Position numbers and translations under genes: made by a program
In this document: piece after piece, positions 17,161 to 25,322 of the stretch
Layout of the letters: the number at the start of each line of letters is the position of its first letter
Numbering within the stretch: position 1 is the first letter of the stretch
NCBI RefSeq assembly: GCF_000341185.1
Contig: NZ_ANBH01000339.1
Location: 1-34,911, forward strand
DNA length: 34,911 nt
Reading direction: 5' to 3'
Source: Nocardiopsis chromatogenes YIM 90109
GTDB lineage: Bacteria > Actinomycetota > Actinomycetes > Streptosporangiales > Streptosporangiaceae
Notes under the pieces: generated by a model
What the model was told of the DNA's origin: nothing
Database searches by the model: none
Seen by the model: only the letters and a program-made list of their open reading frames with translations

Positions 17161-17242
17161 CGCGCCCGTCCAGCGCCCGCCTGTGGGACGCATGCGGCCG
17201 TCTGCGGTCCGCCCACCATCCGACCCTTCGGACGGCGCCCGC

Positions 17243-17270
17243 TTGTGCGACTGGCCAGTAGCCCTAAGAC
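17243..17270 (+). promoter_or_regulatory. Candidate promoter of the FabH-like gene
   Basis: TTGTGC and TAAGAC are 16 bp apart, with the -10 box ending 61 nt before the ATG at 17331. The stretch is less GC-rich than its surroundings and lies after a terminator, where a promoter is needed. Not a full consensus match. Confidence 0.4.
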
Positions 17271-17330
17271 TGGCGTGGCTCACACATGCCAAGGCCCAGA
17301 AGGCCTGACATAGCGGGGGAAAGACGACAC

Positions 17331-18278
17331 ATGACCGGGTCGCGGATCGTGGCGCTCGGCCACTACCAGCCCAGCACGGTGCTCACCAACGACGACGTGG
17401 CCCGGCTCACCGACACCAGCGACGAGTGGATCCGGACCCGCGTCGGCATCCGCACCCGCCACGTGGCCGGACCCGGCGAGACCGTGGACGAGATGGCCGC
17501 GCACGCGGCGGCCAAGGCGCTCGCCAACGCCGGGACCGAGGCCCAGGACGTGGACATGGTCGTCGTGGCCACCTCCACGGCGGTCGACCGGAGCCCGAAC
17601 ATGGCCGCCCGGGTGGCGGCCCGGCTCGGCGCGCCCGCCCCCGCCGTGCTGGACGTGAACGTGGTGTGCTCGGGCTACCCGCACGCGCTGGCCACCGCCG
17701 ACCACGCGGTGCGGGCCGGGGCCGCGCGCACGGCCCTGGTGGTGGGCTCGGACAAGATGACCGACGTGGTCGAGTGGGCCGAACGGTCCACCTCGGTCCT
17801 GGTCGGCGACGGAGCCGGGGCGGCGGTGCTGGCCGCCTGCGAGGAGGAGGACGGACCGGGCGTCGGGCCGGTGCTGTGGGGCTCGTTCCCGGAGATGGGC
17901 GGCGCGATCCGGATCGGCGGCACCCCGACCCGCTTCGTCCAGGAGGGGCAGGCCGTCTACCGGTGGACGACCACCCGGCTGCCCGCCCTGGCCCGCGCGG
18001 CCTGCGAACGCGCGGGGGTGGCGCCCGAGGAGCTGGGGGCGGTGGTGATGCACCAGGCGAACCTGAGGATCATCGAGGCCATCGCCCGGAGCATGGGGGC
18101 GGTGAACGCGGTGGTGGCGCGGGACGTGGTGGAGTCGGGCAACACCTCGGCCGCGAGCATCCCGCTGGCGTTCTCCAAGCTGCTGGAGAGAGGCGAGCTG
18201 GAGAGCGGGGTCCCGGTGCTGCTCTTCGGCTTCGGAGGCAACCTGTCCTACGCGGGCCAGGTCGTCCGCTGCCCCTGA
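17331..18278 (+). CDS. Beta-ketoacyl-ACP synthase III (FabH-like)
   Basis: A 315-residue ketosynthase III, the enzyme that condenses an acyl-CoA primer with malonyl-ACP. The catalytic triad is complete and at standard positions: C113 (VVCSGYPHAL), H241 (HQANLRIIE) and N271 (SGNTSAAS). The glycine-rich C-terminal loop FGFGGNLSYAG is typical. The ATG at 17331 was chosen for the GGGGGAAAG 8 nt upstream and for the conserved start SRIVALGHYQP; a longer frame from 17286 has no support. It has no acyl carrier or FabF partner beside it, so it may be a specialised rather than a housekeeping enzyme. FabH-type genes also occur near the SCO3242-type genes of the CDA cluster (from memory). Confidence 0.88.
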   Translation: MTGSRIVALGHYQPSTVLTNDDVARLTDTSDEWIRTRVGIRTRHVAGPGETVDEMAAHAAAKALANAGTEAQDVDMVVVATSTAVDRSPNMAARVAARLGAPAPAVLDVNVVCSGYPHALATADHAVRAGAARTALVVGSDKMTDVVEWAERSTSVLVGDGAGAAVLAACEEEDGPGVGPVLWGSFPEMGGAIRIGGTPTRFVQEGQAVYRWTTTRLPALARAACERAGVAPEELGAVVMHQANLRIIEAIARSMGAVNAVVARDVVESGNTSAASIPLAFSKLLERGELESGVPVLLFGFGGNLSYAGQVVRCP

Positions 18279-18298
18279 CGGGGACGTGACGGGGACGG
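18277..18298. repeat. Tandem direct repeat TGACGGGGACG x2
   Basis: Two exact 11-bp copies start at the stop codon of the FabH-like gene. It is probably a small duplication with no clear role. It falls in the 196-bp convergent gap before the ABC-F gene. Confidence 0.6.
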
Positions 18299-18341
18299 CA
18301 GCCTGGTGCCCCGCCCCGGCGCCGCACATCGGGCAAACCGA

Positions 18342-18370
18342 ACAGAAGGCGGGAGCTTCAGCCGTTCTGT
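18342..18370. terminator. Hairpin between convergent FabH-like and ABC-F genes
   Basis: ACAGAAGGC and GCCGTTCTGT pair with one bulged base around a 10-nt loop, about 65 nt after the FabH-like stop. It may serve as a terminator for the plus-strand gene. Confidence 0.4.
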
Positions 18371-18398
18371 GTGGTGAGAGGGGCGCATTCTCAGGGAG

Positions 18399-18420
18399 AG
18401 AGCGGTGGAGCCACCGCCCT
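18399..18420. terminator. Hairpin downstream of the ABC-F gene
   Basis: AGAGCGGTGG and CCACCGCCCT pair with one A/C mismatch around AG. It starts about 54 nt past the end of the minus-strand ABC-F gene and could end its transcript. The very tight loop would open by one or two pairs. Confidence 0.4.
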
Positions 18421-18474
18421 CGATGTCATCCGGGACCGCCCGGGCGCTCCAGGTTCGGCGCGCCCGTGGCTCCC

Positions 18475-20112
18475 TCAGTCCGTCATCGCCGCCTCCTCCA
18501 CGCCCCTGGTCCGGGTCACCTCCCACCTCCTCTGGGCGCCGATGTCCCGGAGGAACGCCCGGTCGTGGCCGGCCACGAGGAGCGCCCCCTTGTACGCCGC
18601 CAGCGCCTCGGTGAGCCGCCGGACGCTGTCCAGGTCCAGGTTGTTGGTCGGCTCGTCCAGCACCAGCAGGTGCGGGGCCGTGTCGGCCAGCAGGATCCGT
18701 GCCAGGCAGACCCGGAAGCGCTCGCCGCCCGAGAGCGCCCCCGCCGGGCGGTCCACCGCGTCGCCCCGGATCAGGAACCGGGCCAGTCCGGCGCGGACCT
18801 CCTGCGGCGACGCCGACGGTGCGCCCGCGCGCACGTTGTCCAGCACGCTGAGGCGGTCGTCGAGGACGTCGAGCCGCTGGGGCAGGTACCCCAGCCGCCG
18901 GGTCGCGTGCACGACCACCGCCCCCGAGGACGCCGTGGCCGCCCCCTCACCGTTCGCGGCGCCGACGACCGCCCGCAGGAGGGTGGTCTTGCCCGACCCG
19001 TTGTCCCCTGTCAGGGCGATGCGCTCCGGCCCCCGGACGTACAGGCGCCGGTCGCCCGCCGCGATCTCCAGCACAGTGTGCCCGGCCGGGACCTCGGTGT
19101 CGGGCAGGCCGACCCGGATCGCGTCGTCGTCGCGCACCGCGCTCTCGGCCGCCGCCAGGTCCTTCCTGGCGTCGTCGAGCCTGCCCTCGTGCATGGTGCG
19201 GTGCTTGCCCGCCGCCACCTGGGCGTCCCGCTTGCGCTGCTTCATCACCACCTTGGGCTCGCGCTTGGTCGCGTACATCTTGTCGCCGTACCGCACCCGG
19301 CGGTCGAGCTTGATGCGCGCCTCGGCGAGCTGGCGCTTCTCCCGGCGCAGGTCGGCCTCGGCCACCCGGACCATGCGCTCGGCGGCCTCCTGTTCGGCGG
19401 CGAGCTGCTCGGTGTAGGCCGTGTAGTTCCCGCCCCACACGCGGATCCGGCCCTCGCGCATCTCGGCGATGCGGTCCACGAGCTCCAGCAGCTCCCGGTC
19501 GTGGCTGACCGCCACCAGCACCCCGTTCCACCCCTCGACCGCCTCGTAGAGCAGGTCGCGGGCGCGCCGGTCGAGGTTGTTGGTGGGCTCGTCCAGCAGG
19601 GTGACCGCCGGGCGGCGGACCATCAGCCCCGCCAGCGCGCCGAGGACGGCCTCGCCTCCGGAGAGCGTGCCGACGGTGCGGTCGAGCGGGTCGGCGCCGC
19701 CCGGGGCGATGCCGAACCGCTCCAGCTGGGCCAGGGCGCGCTCCTCGATGTCCCAGTCGTCGCCCACGGCGGCGAAGTTGGCCTCGGAGGCCTCGCCCGC
19801 CTCTATGGCGCGCAGTGCCGCCAGGGTGCGGTCGATGCCGAGCAGTTCGGCGAGGGTGCGCCCGGTGTCCAGGGTCAGGCCCTGGTCGAGGCGGCCGACC
19901 TCGCCCGGGGCGTCGATCCTCCCGGTGTCGGGGCTCAGCTCACCGGCGGCCAGGCGCAGCAGGGTCGACTTGCCCGAGCCGTTCAGGCCGATCAGGCCGG
20001 TGCGGCCGGGCTCGAAGACGGCGTCGAGGCCGTCCAGGACCGGGGTCCCGTCAGGCCAGGCGAAGCCGACGCCGGTGCAGACCAGCGCGCGGGCGGTACG
20101 GGTCGATGACAT
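18475..20112 (-). CDS. ABC-F family ATPase (possible ribosome-protection protein)
   Basis: A 545-residue protein with two ABC ATPase cassettes and no membrane segments, the ABC-F layout. Cassette 1 has Walker A at residues 42-49 (GLNGSGKS), signature LSGGE at 150-154, Walker B LLDEPTNNLD at 172-181 and switch H204. A charged helical linker (about 235-330, very rich in Lys/Arg) follows, then Walker A 2 at 369-376, LSGGE at 460-464 and VLDEPTNNLD at 484-493. ABC-F proteins act at the ribosomal E site; some give resistance to macrolides, lincosamides or pleuromutilins. Control by its own divergent TetR gene and paired operators points to an inducible resistance role rather than the housekeeping EttA role; that is inference. 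Confidence 0.9.
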   Translation of the reverse strand: MSSTRTARALVCTGVGFAWPDGTPVLDGLDAVFEPGRTGLIGLNGSGKSTLLRLAAGELSPDTGRIDAPGEVGRLDQGLTLDTGRTLAELLGIDRTLAALRAIEAGEASEANFAAVGDDWDIEERALAQLERFGIAPGGADPLDRTVGTLSGGEAVLGALAGLMVRRPAVTLLDEPTNNLDRRARDLLYEAVEGWNGVLVAVSHDRELLELVDRIAEMREGRIRVWGGNYTAYTEQLAAEQEAAERMVRVAEADLRREKRQLAEARIKLDRRVRYGDKMYATKREPKVVMKQRKRDAQVAAGKHRTMHEGRLDDARKDLAAAESAVRDDDAIRVGLPDTEVPAGHTVLEIAAGDRRLYVRGPERIALTGDNGSGKTTLLRAVVGAANGEGAATASSGAVVVHATRRLGYLPQRLDVLDDRLSVLDNVRAGAPSASPQEVRAGLARFLIRGDAVDRPAGALSGGERFRVCLARILLADTAPHLLVLDEPTNNLDLDSVRRLTEALAAYKGALLVAGHDRAFLRDIGAQRRWEVTRTRGVEEAAMTD

Positions 20113-20239
20113 GGGCGGCCTCCGGCGGGTGCGAACGGGTGGGAGGCGCGGCCGAGGGGCTCTCGGTGCGCGCGGCGTGCGGACGGGCGTCCGTCCCGTT
20201 CTTCAGGCCCATGGCGGTCCACTCCGTTCATCCCGGGGA

Positions 20240-20267
20240 GGTTATTGCGACGGTAGTTGCAGTAACC
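20240..20267. promoter_or_regulatory. TetR operator 1, 28-bp palindrome between ABC-F and tetR genes
   Basis: The site has arms GGTTAtTGCgAC and GTtGCAgTAACC around GGTA, with lower-case marking the unpaired positions. The inner 16 bp recur at 20294-20309 with one change. It is 128 bp upstream of the ABC-F start and about 45 bp before the tetR start, as expected of a shared operator. Confidence 0.72.
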
Positions 20268-20293
20268 TGTGAACGCCGATCATCATTCCCTAA

Positions 20294-20309
20294 TGCGACG
20301 GAAGTTGCA
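20294..20309. promoter_or_regulatory. TetR operator 2, adjacent to the tetR start codon
   Basis: TGCGACGGAAGTTGCA differs from operator 1 (TGCGACGGTAGTTGCA) at one base, and the copies are 48 bp apart. It ends 2 bp before the tetR ATG, so bound repressor would block translation start or a promoter just upstream. No Shine-Dalgarno sequence fits between, so the tetR mRNA may be leaderless. Confidence 0.7.
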
Positions 20310-20311
20310 CT

Positions 20312-20938
20312 ATGACCCGCGTCACACCCCGCCGCCCGGGCGGGCGCACCGCCCGCAACACGGCTGCCGTCCTCGACGCGACCCTCGCCGAGCTGGGCGA
20401 GTCCGGTTATGCCGGTCTGACGGTCGAGCGCGTCGCGGCCCGCTCCGGCGTACACAAGGCGACGATCTACCGCCGCTGGGGCGGTGCGGACGGCCTGCTC
20501 GCCGCCGCCTTGGAGCAGGCGGACCACGACTCCTGGACGCCGCCGGACACGGGGGCGCTGGAATCGGACCTGCGCGCGCTGGGCGAGGAAGTGGCGGCGG
20601 GGTTCTCCGCAGCCGCCGAGGAGGGGGAGGAGGGGAACGTGGCGACGGCGACGATCGCCGCAGCCTTCCAGTCCCCGGCGGCGGCCGAGGCGCTTCGGGC
20701 GTTCATGGAGGAGCGTTTGCGCAGGTGCGCGGAAGTGGTGGCGAGGGCCGAACGCCGCGGAGAGGTGCCCGAGGGCACCGACGCCGCCGAGGTCGTGCGC
20801 GCCGCGGTGGCTCCTGTGTACTTCCGGCTGTTCATCTCCCGGGAGGAAGGTGCCGCAGAGGCCGCCGCGCGCGCGGCTCAAGTCGCCGCCGGAGCGGCGA
20901 AGGCGGGCACGTTCCGCGCCGGGCCGTCCGATCGGTGA
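20312..20938 (+). CDS. TetR-family regulator, divergent from ABC-F gene
   Basis: A 208-residue repressor. The N-terminal TetR helix-turn-helix spans about residues 15-62 with YAGLTVERVAARSGVHKATIYRRW, where the recognition helix is GVHKATIYRRW. The C-terminal half is an all-helical ligand-binding domain with no recognisable pocket signature. The gene is divergent from the ABC-F ATPase gene, and two copies of a palindrome lie in the 199-bp gap, so it very likely represses both itself and the ATPase until an inducer, possibly an antibiotic, binds. The ATG is 2 bp after operator 2. Confidence 0.9.
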   Translation: MTRVTPRRPGGRTARNTAAVLDATLAELGESGYAGLTVERVAARSGVHKATIYRRWGGADGLLAAALEQADHDSWTPPDTGALESDLRALGEEVAAGFSAAAEEGEEGNVATATIAAAFQSPAAAEALRAFMEERLRRCAEVVARAERRGEVPEGTDAAEVVRAAVAPVYFRLFISREEGAAEAAARAAQVAAGAAKAGTFRAGPSDR

Positions 20939-20988
20939 TCTCCGCCGGGGCGCGAATCGTGTCGGGGCGGCCCTCTAAGGTGTCGGCC

Positions 20989-21426
20989 ATGCCCGACGAC
21001 TCGACCGATTCGACGAACGAGGACCGCTTCCGCGCCGAGGCCGCGGTCGGGGAGGACGGCTCGGACGGGCCGCCGACGGCCAGGCTGGGCGGGAACCCGA
21101 TGCTCCCCCGGGAGGCCTCCGGCCCCCCGTCGCCGTTCGTCGCCTCGATCGACTGCGCCGCCCTCCCGCCCGGCGGCACCGACCTGCCTCTCCCCTCCGA
21201 AGGGCATCTCCTGCTGTTCGCCGACCCCGCCGACAGGAGACAGGGGGCCGCGCCCGGCGAGGTCGTGTACGTCCCCGCGGGGTCGCCCGCGGTCGCCCGC
21301 CCCGTGGGCGAGCACTTCGAGCTCGCGGAGGAGCTGGACGCCGGCGTGATCCACTGGGTGATCCGGCACCGGGACCTCGCGGCCCTGCGCTTCGACCGCG
21401 TGCACCGCTACACCGACATGGCGTGA
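20989..21426 (+). CDS. Short YwqG-like (DUF1963) protein
   Basis: A 145-residue cytoplasmic protein resembling the N-terminal part of the YwqG/DUF1963 family: ARLGGNPMLPREASGPP corresponds to the usual GG-P-LP motif, followed by a SIDCAALP strand and GHLLLFADP. The role of this family is not known. It is shorter than typical members (often above 200), so it may be a trimmed version. It lies alone, 50 nt after tetR on the same strand. The ATG at 20989 was chosen because upstream frame content overlaps tetR; no strong ribosome binding site is visible. It might be co-transcribed with tetR. Confidence 0.65.
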   Translation: MPDDSTDSTNEDRFRAEAAVGEDGSDGPPTARLGGNPMLPREASGPPSPFVASIDCAALPPGGTDLPLPSEGHLLLFADPADRRQGAAPGEVVYVPAGSPAVARPVGEHFELAEELDAGVIHWVIRHRDLAALRFDRVHRYTDMA

Positions 21427-21427
21427 C

Positions 21428-21490
21428 CGGCCCCGGGGCCGAGCAGTGCGCGGTGGGGATGCGCCGCCGGAACCACAGCCCCGAAGGGGC
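21428..21490. terminator. Two GC hairpins between the convergent DUF1963 and paaE genes
   Basis: CGGCCCC-GGGGCCG (21428-21441) follows the plus-strand stop directly, and GCCCC-GAA-GGGGC (21478-21490) follows the paaE stop on the minus strand at 5 nt. One may serve each direction. The stems are short (7 and 5 bp). Confidence 0.45.
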
Positions 21491-21495
21491 CTGGC

Positions 21496-22611
21496 TCAGG
21501 CGTCGTAGTCGACGCGCACCTCTGCTCCCATGGGGCGGGACTGGCACGTCAGGATGTACCCGGCCTCGATCTCGGCGGGCTCCAGGGCGTAGTTGACCGG
21601 CATGTCCACCTCGCCCTCGCACAACTTCGCCCGGCAGGTGCCGCACACACCGCCCCTACAGGCGAACGGGGCATCGGCCCTGACGCGCAGCGCCGCGCCC
21701 AGCAAAGGCTCCTCGTCGCCGTCGGTGTCCACCGTGCTGGTGCGGCCGTCCAGCGTGAACGTGAACCGCGTCGACGCCGCCGGGGCCGACGCGCCTTGCG
21801 ACTCCGAGGCCCTGCGCCTGCGCGGCGGCGGGGCCCCCTCGACGTGGAACAGCTCGAAGTGCACCCGTTCCCGGGGAACGCCGTGCTCCCCCAGCACCCC
21901 CGTGACCGTCTCCACCATCTCCTGCGGGCCGCACAGGTACCAGTGGGCGACCTTCCCCGTCTCCGGGAGCACGTCCAGCAGCCGCGCCATGCGCTCGGCG
22001 TCGATGCGCCCGCTGGTGATCGGCGCCTCGCCCTGCTCCCTGCTGAGCACGTGCAGCAGTTGGAACCGCGCCGGATAGCGGTCCTTCAGGTCGTTCAGCT
22101 CCTCCAGGAACATCACGTCCCGCGCCGTCCTGTTGGCGAACACCAGGGTGAACACGCTCTCCGGCTCCTCGGCCAGCGTGGTCGCGGCCAGGGAGAGCAC
22201 CGGCGTGATACCGCTGCCCGCCGCGACCGCCACGTGCGCGCGGACGGCCCCGGCGTCCAGCGGCACGTTGAACCCGCCCAGCGGCGGCATCGCCTCCAGG
22301 GTGTCCCCCGGCTTGAGGGCGTCGTTGGCGTAGCAGGAGAACGCCCCGCCCTCCAGGCGCTTGACGCCGATCCGCAGCGGCCCGTCGGGCGCCGGGGAGC
22401 AGATCGAGTAGGTGCGGCGCACCTCCTCACCGGCACCGGCCCCTCCCTCGCCGGGGCGGCGCACCGTCAGGTGCTGCCCCTGCACGAAACGGAACTCCTC
22501 GGCGTGCTCGGGCGGGACATCGAAGGTCACCGCCACCGCGTCATCGGTCAGCCGCTCTACGGCGGCCACCGTCAGTGTGCGGAATGCGGCCCTGCGGCGG
22601 CCTGCGGTCAT
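21496..22611 (-). CDS. paaE: Phenylacetyl-CoA epoxidase reductase subunit PaaE
   Basis: A 371-residue flavin/iron-sulfur reductase that passes electrons from NADPH to the PaaA di-iron centre of ring 1,2-phenylacetyl-CoA epoxidase. It has a FAD-binding domain with RRTYSICS, an NAD(P)-binding domain with AAGSGITPVLSL and YLCGPQEM, and a C-terminal plant-type 2Fe-2S ferredoxin domain with cysteines 318, 323, 326 and 356 (CRGGVCGTC). AGGAGAG lies just before the ATG at 22611. The open frame continues upstream but carries no family sequence. It is the last gene of the minus-strand paaABCDE operon, 50 nt after paaD. Confidence 0.94.
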   Translation of the reverse strand: MTAGRRRAAFRTLTVAAVERLTDDAVAVTFDVPPEHAEEFRFVQGQHLTVRRPGEGGAGAGEEVRRTYSICSPAPDGPLRIGVKRLEGGAFSCYANDALKPGDTLEAMPPLGGFNVPLDAGAVRAHVAVAAGSGITPVLSLAATTLAEEPESVFTLVFANRTARDVMFLEELNDLKDRYPARFQLLHVLSREQGEAPITSGRIDAERMARLLDVLPETGKVAHWYLCGPQEMVETVTGVLGEHGVPRERVHFELFHVEGAPPPRRRRASESQGASAPAASTRFTFTLDGRTSTVDTDGDEEPLLGAALRVRADAPFACRGGVCGTCRAKLCEGEVDMPVNYALEPAEIEAGYILTCQSRPMGAEVRVDYDA

Positions 22612-22661
22612 GGCTCTCCTGTCCGGTCCATGGGGCGTCCGGGTCGCGCCCCGTAGGGCTG

Positions 22662-23195
22662 CTAAAGCGGTTTGACGTGGTCGAAGGGCTCCTTGCACGC
22701 CTCGCACACCCGCAGCTCCTTGCAGGCCGTCGACCCGAAGCGGCTCAGCGTCCGCGTGTCGGGCGAGGCGCACCGCGGGCACTTCACGCTCAGCCGCACC
22801 GGCACCGGGCCGACGGGCGCGGCCCCGCTCGGCGGGGCGATGCCGTGCTCGGCGAGCTTGCGCCGCCCCTCCCCGGTGATCCAGTCGGTGCTCCACGGCG
22901 GCGAGAGCACGGTGCGCACCTCGGCGCCGCCGTGCCCGAGCCGCTCCAGCCGCTCGCGCACGTCCGCGCGGATCGCCTCCATGGCCGGGCAGCCCGAGTA
23001 GGTCGGGGTGACCACCACGACCGGCCGCCCGTCCGCGTCCCGCTCCACCCCCCGCAGGATGCCCAGGTCGCGCAGGGTCAGCATGGGCATCTCGGGGTCG
23101 GGGACCGACGCGGCCTCCTCGGCGATGCGGTCCAGTTCCGGGTCCCGGGCCTTCCCGGGCGCCTCCCCGGAGCGGTGCGCCGGCCCGGTCACCAC
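22662..23195 (-). CDS. paaD: Phenylacetyl-CoA epoxidase subunit PaaD
   Basis: A 177-residue protein with a DUF59/MIP18-like N-terminal domain (DPEMPMLTLRDLGILRGV, TYSGCPAMEAI) and a C-terminal zinc-ribbon-like segment with cysteines 139, 142, 164 and 167. PaaD is needed for an active epoxidase and is thought to help mature the iron centres. Two GTG codons in a row are possible starts: 23195 (given) and 23192; the second makes a classic GTGA overlap with the paaC stop. It lies between paaC and paaE in the standard order. Confidence 0.93.
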   Translation of the reverse strand: MVTGPAHRSGEAPGKARDPELDRIAEEAASVPDPEMPMLTLRDLGILRGVERDADGRPVVVVTPTYSGCPAMEAIRADVRERLERLGHGGAEVRTVLSPPWSTDWITGEGRRKLAEHGIAPPSGAAPVGPVPVRLSVKCPRCASPDTRTLSRFGSTACKELRVCEACKEPFDHVKPL

Positions 23196-24001
23196 GCCGC
23201 CCCCGGGTGCGACCGGTGCAGGTGCTGCATCTCCGCGAGCAGGTACCCGAACGCCTCGGTGTGCACCCCCTGGCGTCCGCCCATCCCGGCGGGGCCGGTG
23301 ATCGGCGGCACCTCCGGGCGGGCCAGCCCCGCCTCGGCCAGCACCCCGTCGACGAAGGCGTCCCAGGCCGGGCGCAGTTCCGGCGGGTCCGCCCCGAACC
23401 CGGCACCGGCGACGGCGCGGAAGACCGGGTCGGAGGCGAACAGCTCCCCCGTGTACGGCCAGGCCGCCTCCAGGGCGGCCGCCATCCGCTCGCTGCTCTC
23501 CTCGGTGCCGTCACCCAGGCGCACGGTCCAGCCGGAGGCGTGGTCGCGGTGGTAGGCCACCTCCTTGACCGCCTTCCCGGCGATCCCGGCGAGCGTCCCG
23601 TCCGCCGACCCGGCCAGCGCCGTGTACAGCTCGAACTGGTAGGCCGAGAAGAGGAACTGGCGGGCGACCGTGAAGGCGAAGTCGGTGTTGGGCAGCTCCA
23701 CCAGGCGGCAGTTGGCGAACTGGTCCTCGTCGCGCAGGTAGGCCAGGTCGTCCTCGGTGCGCAGCACGCCGGTCAGCCGCTCCTCAAGGGACCCGGCGTA
23801 GGTCAGCAGGGACCGCGCCTGCCCCAGCAGGTCCAAGGAGATGTTGGCCAGCGCCACGTCCTCTTCGAGCTGGGGGCCGCGCGCGGCCAGCTCGGCCAGG
23901 CGGTGCGAGGCGACGAGGGCGTCGTCGCCGAGCCGCAGCGCGTAGGCGGCCAGCGCGGTGTCCCGCTCGGCGCTCGCGGATCCGTTCTCGCGCCCGCTCA
24001 C
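23189..24001 (-). CDS. paaC: Phenylacetyl-CoA epoxidase structural subunit PaaC
   Basis: A 270-residue ferritin-like helical protein that pairs with PaaA as the non-catalytic structural subunit of the epoxidase. Typical stretches are YALRLGDDALVASHRL near the N-terminus, DLLGQARSLLTY, NTDFAFTVARQF, AVKEVAYHRDHASGW and, at the C-terminus, GRQGVHTEAFGYLLAEMQHL. The GTG start overlaps the paaB stop by 4 nt (GTGA) and its own stop overlaps paaD, so paaB, C and D are translationally coupled. Length is normal for the family. Confidence 0.94.
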   Translation of the reverse strand: MSGRENGSASAERDTALAAYALRLGDDALVASHRLAELAARGPQLEEDVALANISLDLLGQARSLLTYAGSLEERLTGVLRTEDDLAYLRDEDQFANCRLVELPNTDFAFTVARQFLFSAYQFELYTALAGSADGTLAGIAGKAVKEVAYHRDHASGWTVRLGDGTEESSERMAAALEAAWPYTGELFASDPVFRAVAGAGFGADPPELRPAWDAFVDGVLAEAGLARPEVPPITGPAGMGGRQGVHTEAFGYLLAEMQHLHRSHPGAAW

Positions 24002-24279
24002 AGGTGCTCCACCCCCTCGGGCACCGGGTAGAAGGTCGGGTGCCGGTAGACCTTGTCCTCGGCCGGGTCGAAGAACGCGTCCTTGTCCTCGGGGGCCGAG
24101 GCGCTGATCGCCGCCGCCGGGACCACCCACACGCTGACGCCCTCCTGGCGGCGGGTGTACAGGTCCCGCGCGTTGCGCAGGGCGTGCTCGGCGTCGGCGG
24201 CGTGCAGGCTGCCGACGTGCACATGGGACAGCCCGCGCCGGGCGCGCACGAACACCTCCCACAGGGGCTGGTCCGCCAT
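23998..24279 (-). CDS. paaB: Phenylacetyl-CoA epoxidase subunit PaaB
   Basis: A 93-residue small subunit of the epoxidase complex. WEVFVRARRGLSHVHVGSLHA and the C-terminal YRHPTFYPVPEGVEHL are hallmarks of PaaB. It stabilises the PaaA/PaaC assembly and has no catalytic site. AGGCGAGGAGAG lies upstream of the ATG. It is 46 nt after paaA and overlaps paaC by 4 nt. Confidence 0.94.
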   Translation of the reverse strand: MADQPLWEVFVRARRGLSHVHVGSLHAADAEHALRNARDLYTRRQEGVSVWVVPAAAISASAPEDKDAFFDPAEDKVYRHPTFYPVPEGVEHL

Positions 24280-24325
24280 CGTCTCTCCTCGCCTCTCGTG
24301 TCTTCCGCAGGGTCCGCGGTCCGGG

Positions 24326-25303
24326 TCAGGCCGCCGCGCGCTCCCGTGCCCGGCTCTTGGCCGCGTGCGCGCGCGCCGCCTCGCGCACCCAGGCCCCTTC
24401 CTCGTGGGCGGTCCTCCGGTGCTCCAAGCGCTGCCGGTTGCACGGCCCGTTCCCCTTGAGGACCTGCATGAACTCGTCCCAGTCGGGGGTGCCGAAGTCG
24501 TAGTGGCCGCGCTCGGCGCTCCACGCCAGGGCCGGGTCGGGCAGGGTGAGCCCGAGCGCCTCGGCCTGCGGGACGATCATGTCGACGAAGCGCTGGCGGA
24601 GCTCGTCGTTGGAGAAGCGCTTGATGTTCCAGGCCATGGACTGCTCCGAGTGCGTCGACTCGGAGTCGGGCGGGCCGAACATCATCAGCGAGGGCCAGTA
24701 CCAGCGGTCGACCGACTCCTGGGCCATCCTGCGCTGGCCGTCGGTGCCGCGCGCCAGGGTGTACAGGATGTCGAAGCCCTGCCGCTGGTGGAAGCTCTCC
24801 TCCTTGCAGATGCGCACCATGGCGCGCGCGTAGGGGCCGTAGGAGCAGCGGCACAGGGGCACCTGGTTGGTGATGGCGGCGCCGTCGACCAGCCAGCCGA
24901 TCGCGCCGACGTCGGCCCACGTCACGGTCGGGTAGTTGAAGATCGACGAGTAGCGCTGGCGCCCCTGGTGGAGCAGGTCGAGCAGCTCGTCCCGGCCCAC
25001 GCCCAGGGTCTCGGCGGCGCTGTACAGGTACAGCCCGTGCCCGGCCTCGTCCTGCACCTTGGCGATCAGCACCGCCTTGCGGCGCAGCGAGGGCGCGCGG
25101 GTGATCCAGTTGCCCTCCGGCTGCATGCCGATGATCTCGGAGTGGGCGTGCTGGGCGATCTGCCGGATCAGCGTCCGGCGGTAGGCGTCGGGCATCCAGT
25201 CGCGCGGCTCGATCCGCTCATCGGCCGCGATCATGCCGTCGAAGCGCCGCTGCCGGGCCTCGTCCTGCGGATGCGCCGCCTCGTCCGTGCCTGGGTCCGT
25301 CAT
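24326..25303 (-). CDS. paaA: Phenylacetyl-CoA epoxidase catalytic subunit PaaA
   Basis: A 325-residue di-iron monooxygenase subunit that epoxidises the aromatic ring of phenylacetyl-CoA using O2 and electrons from PaaE. Candidate iron ligands are E56 (HSEIIGM), E86 and H89 (QDEAGHG), and E169/H172 ([10 protein letters not shown]). The family motifs [20 protein letters not shown] and [12 protein letters not shown] are intact, so it should be active. GGGGGAGG is 7 nt before the ATG. It is the first gene of the minus-strand operon; a PaaR-like operator and a candidate promoter lie within 50 nt upstream. Confidence 0.95.
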   Translation of the reverse strand: MTDPGTDEAAHPQDEARQRRFDGMIAADERIEPRDWMPDAYRRTLIRQIAQHAHSEIIGMQPEGNWITRAPSLRRKAVLIAKVQDEAGHGLYLYSAAETLGVGRDELLDLLHQGRQRYSSIFNYPTVTWADVGAIGWLVDGAAITNQVPLCRCSYGPYARAMVRICKEESFHQRQGFDILYTLARGTDGQRRMAQESVDRWYWPSLMMFGPPDSESTHSEQSMAWNIKRFSNDELRQRFVDMIVPQAEALGLTLPDPALAWSAERGHYDFGTPDWDEFMQVLKGNGPCNRQRLEHRRTAHEEGAWVREAARAHAAKSRARERAAA

Positions 25304-25322
25304 CGCGGGTCCTCCCCCGGCC

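Noticed and set aside
22612-23514. Upstream extension of paaE to 23514
   Set aside because: It runs through paaD and into paaC out of frame, gives Arg/Pro-rich sequence, and a good ribosome binding site precedes the ATG at 22611.
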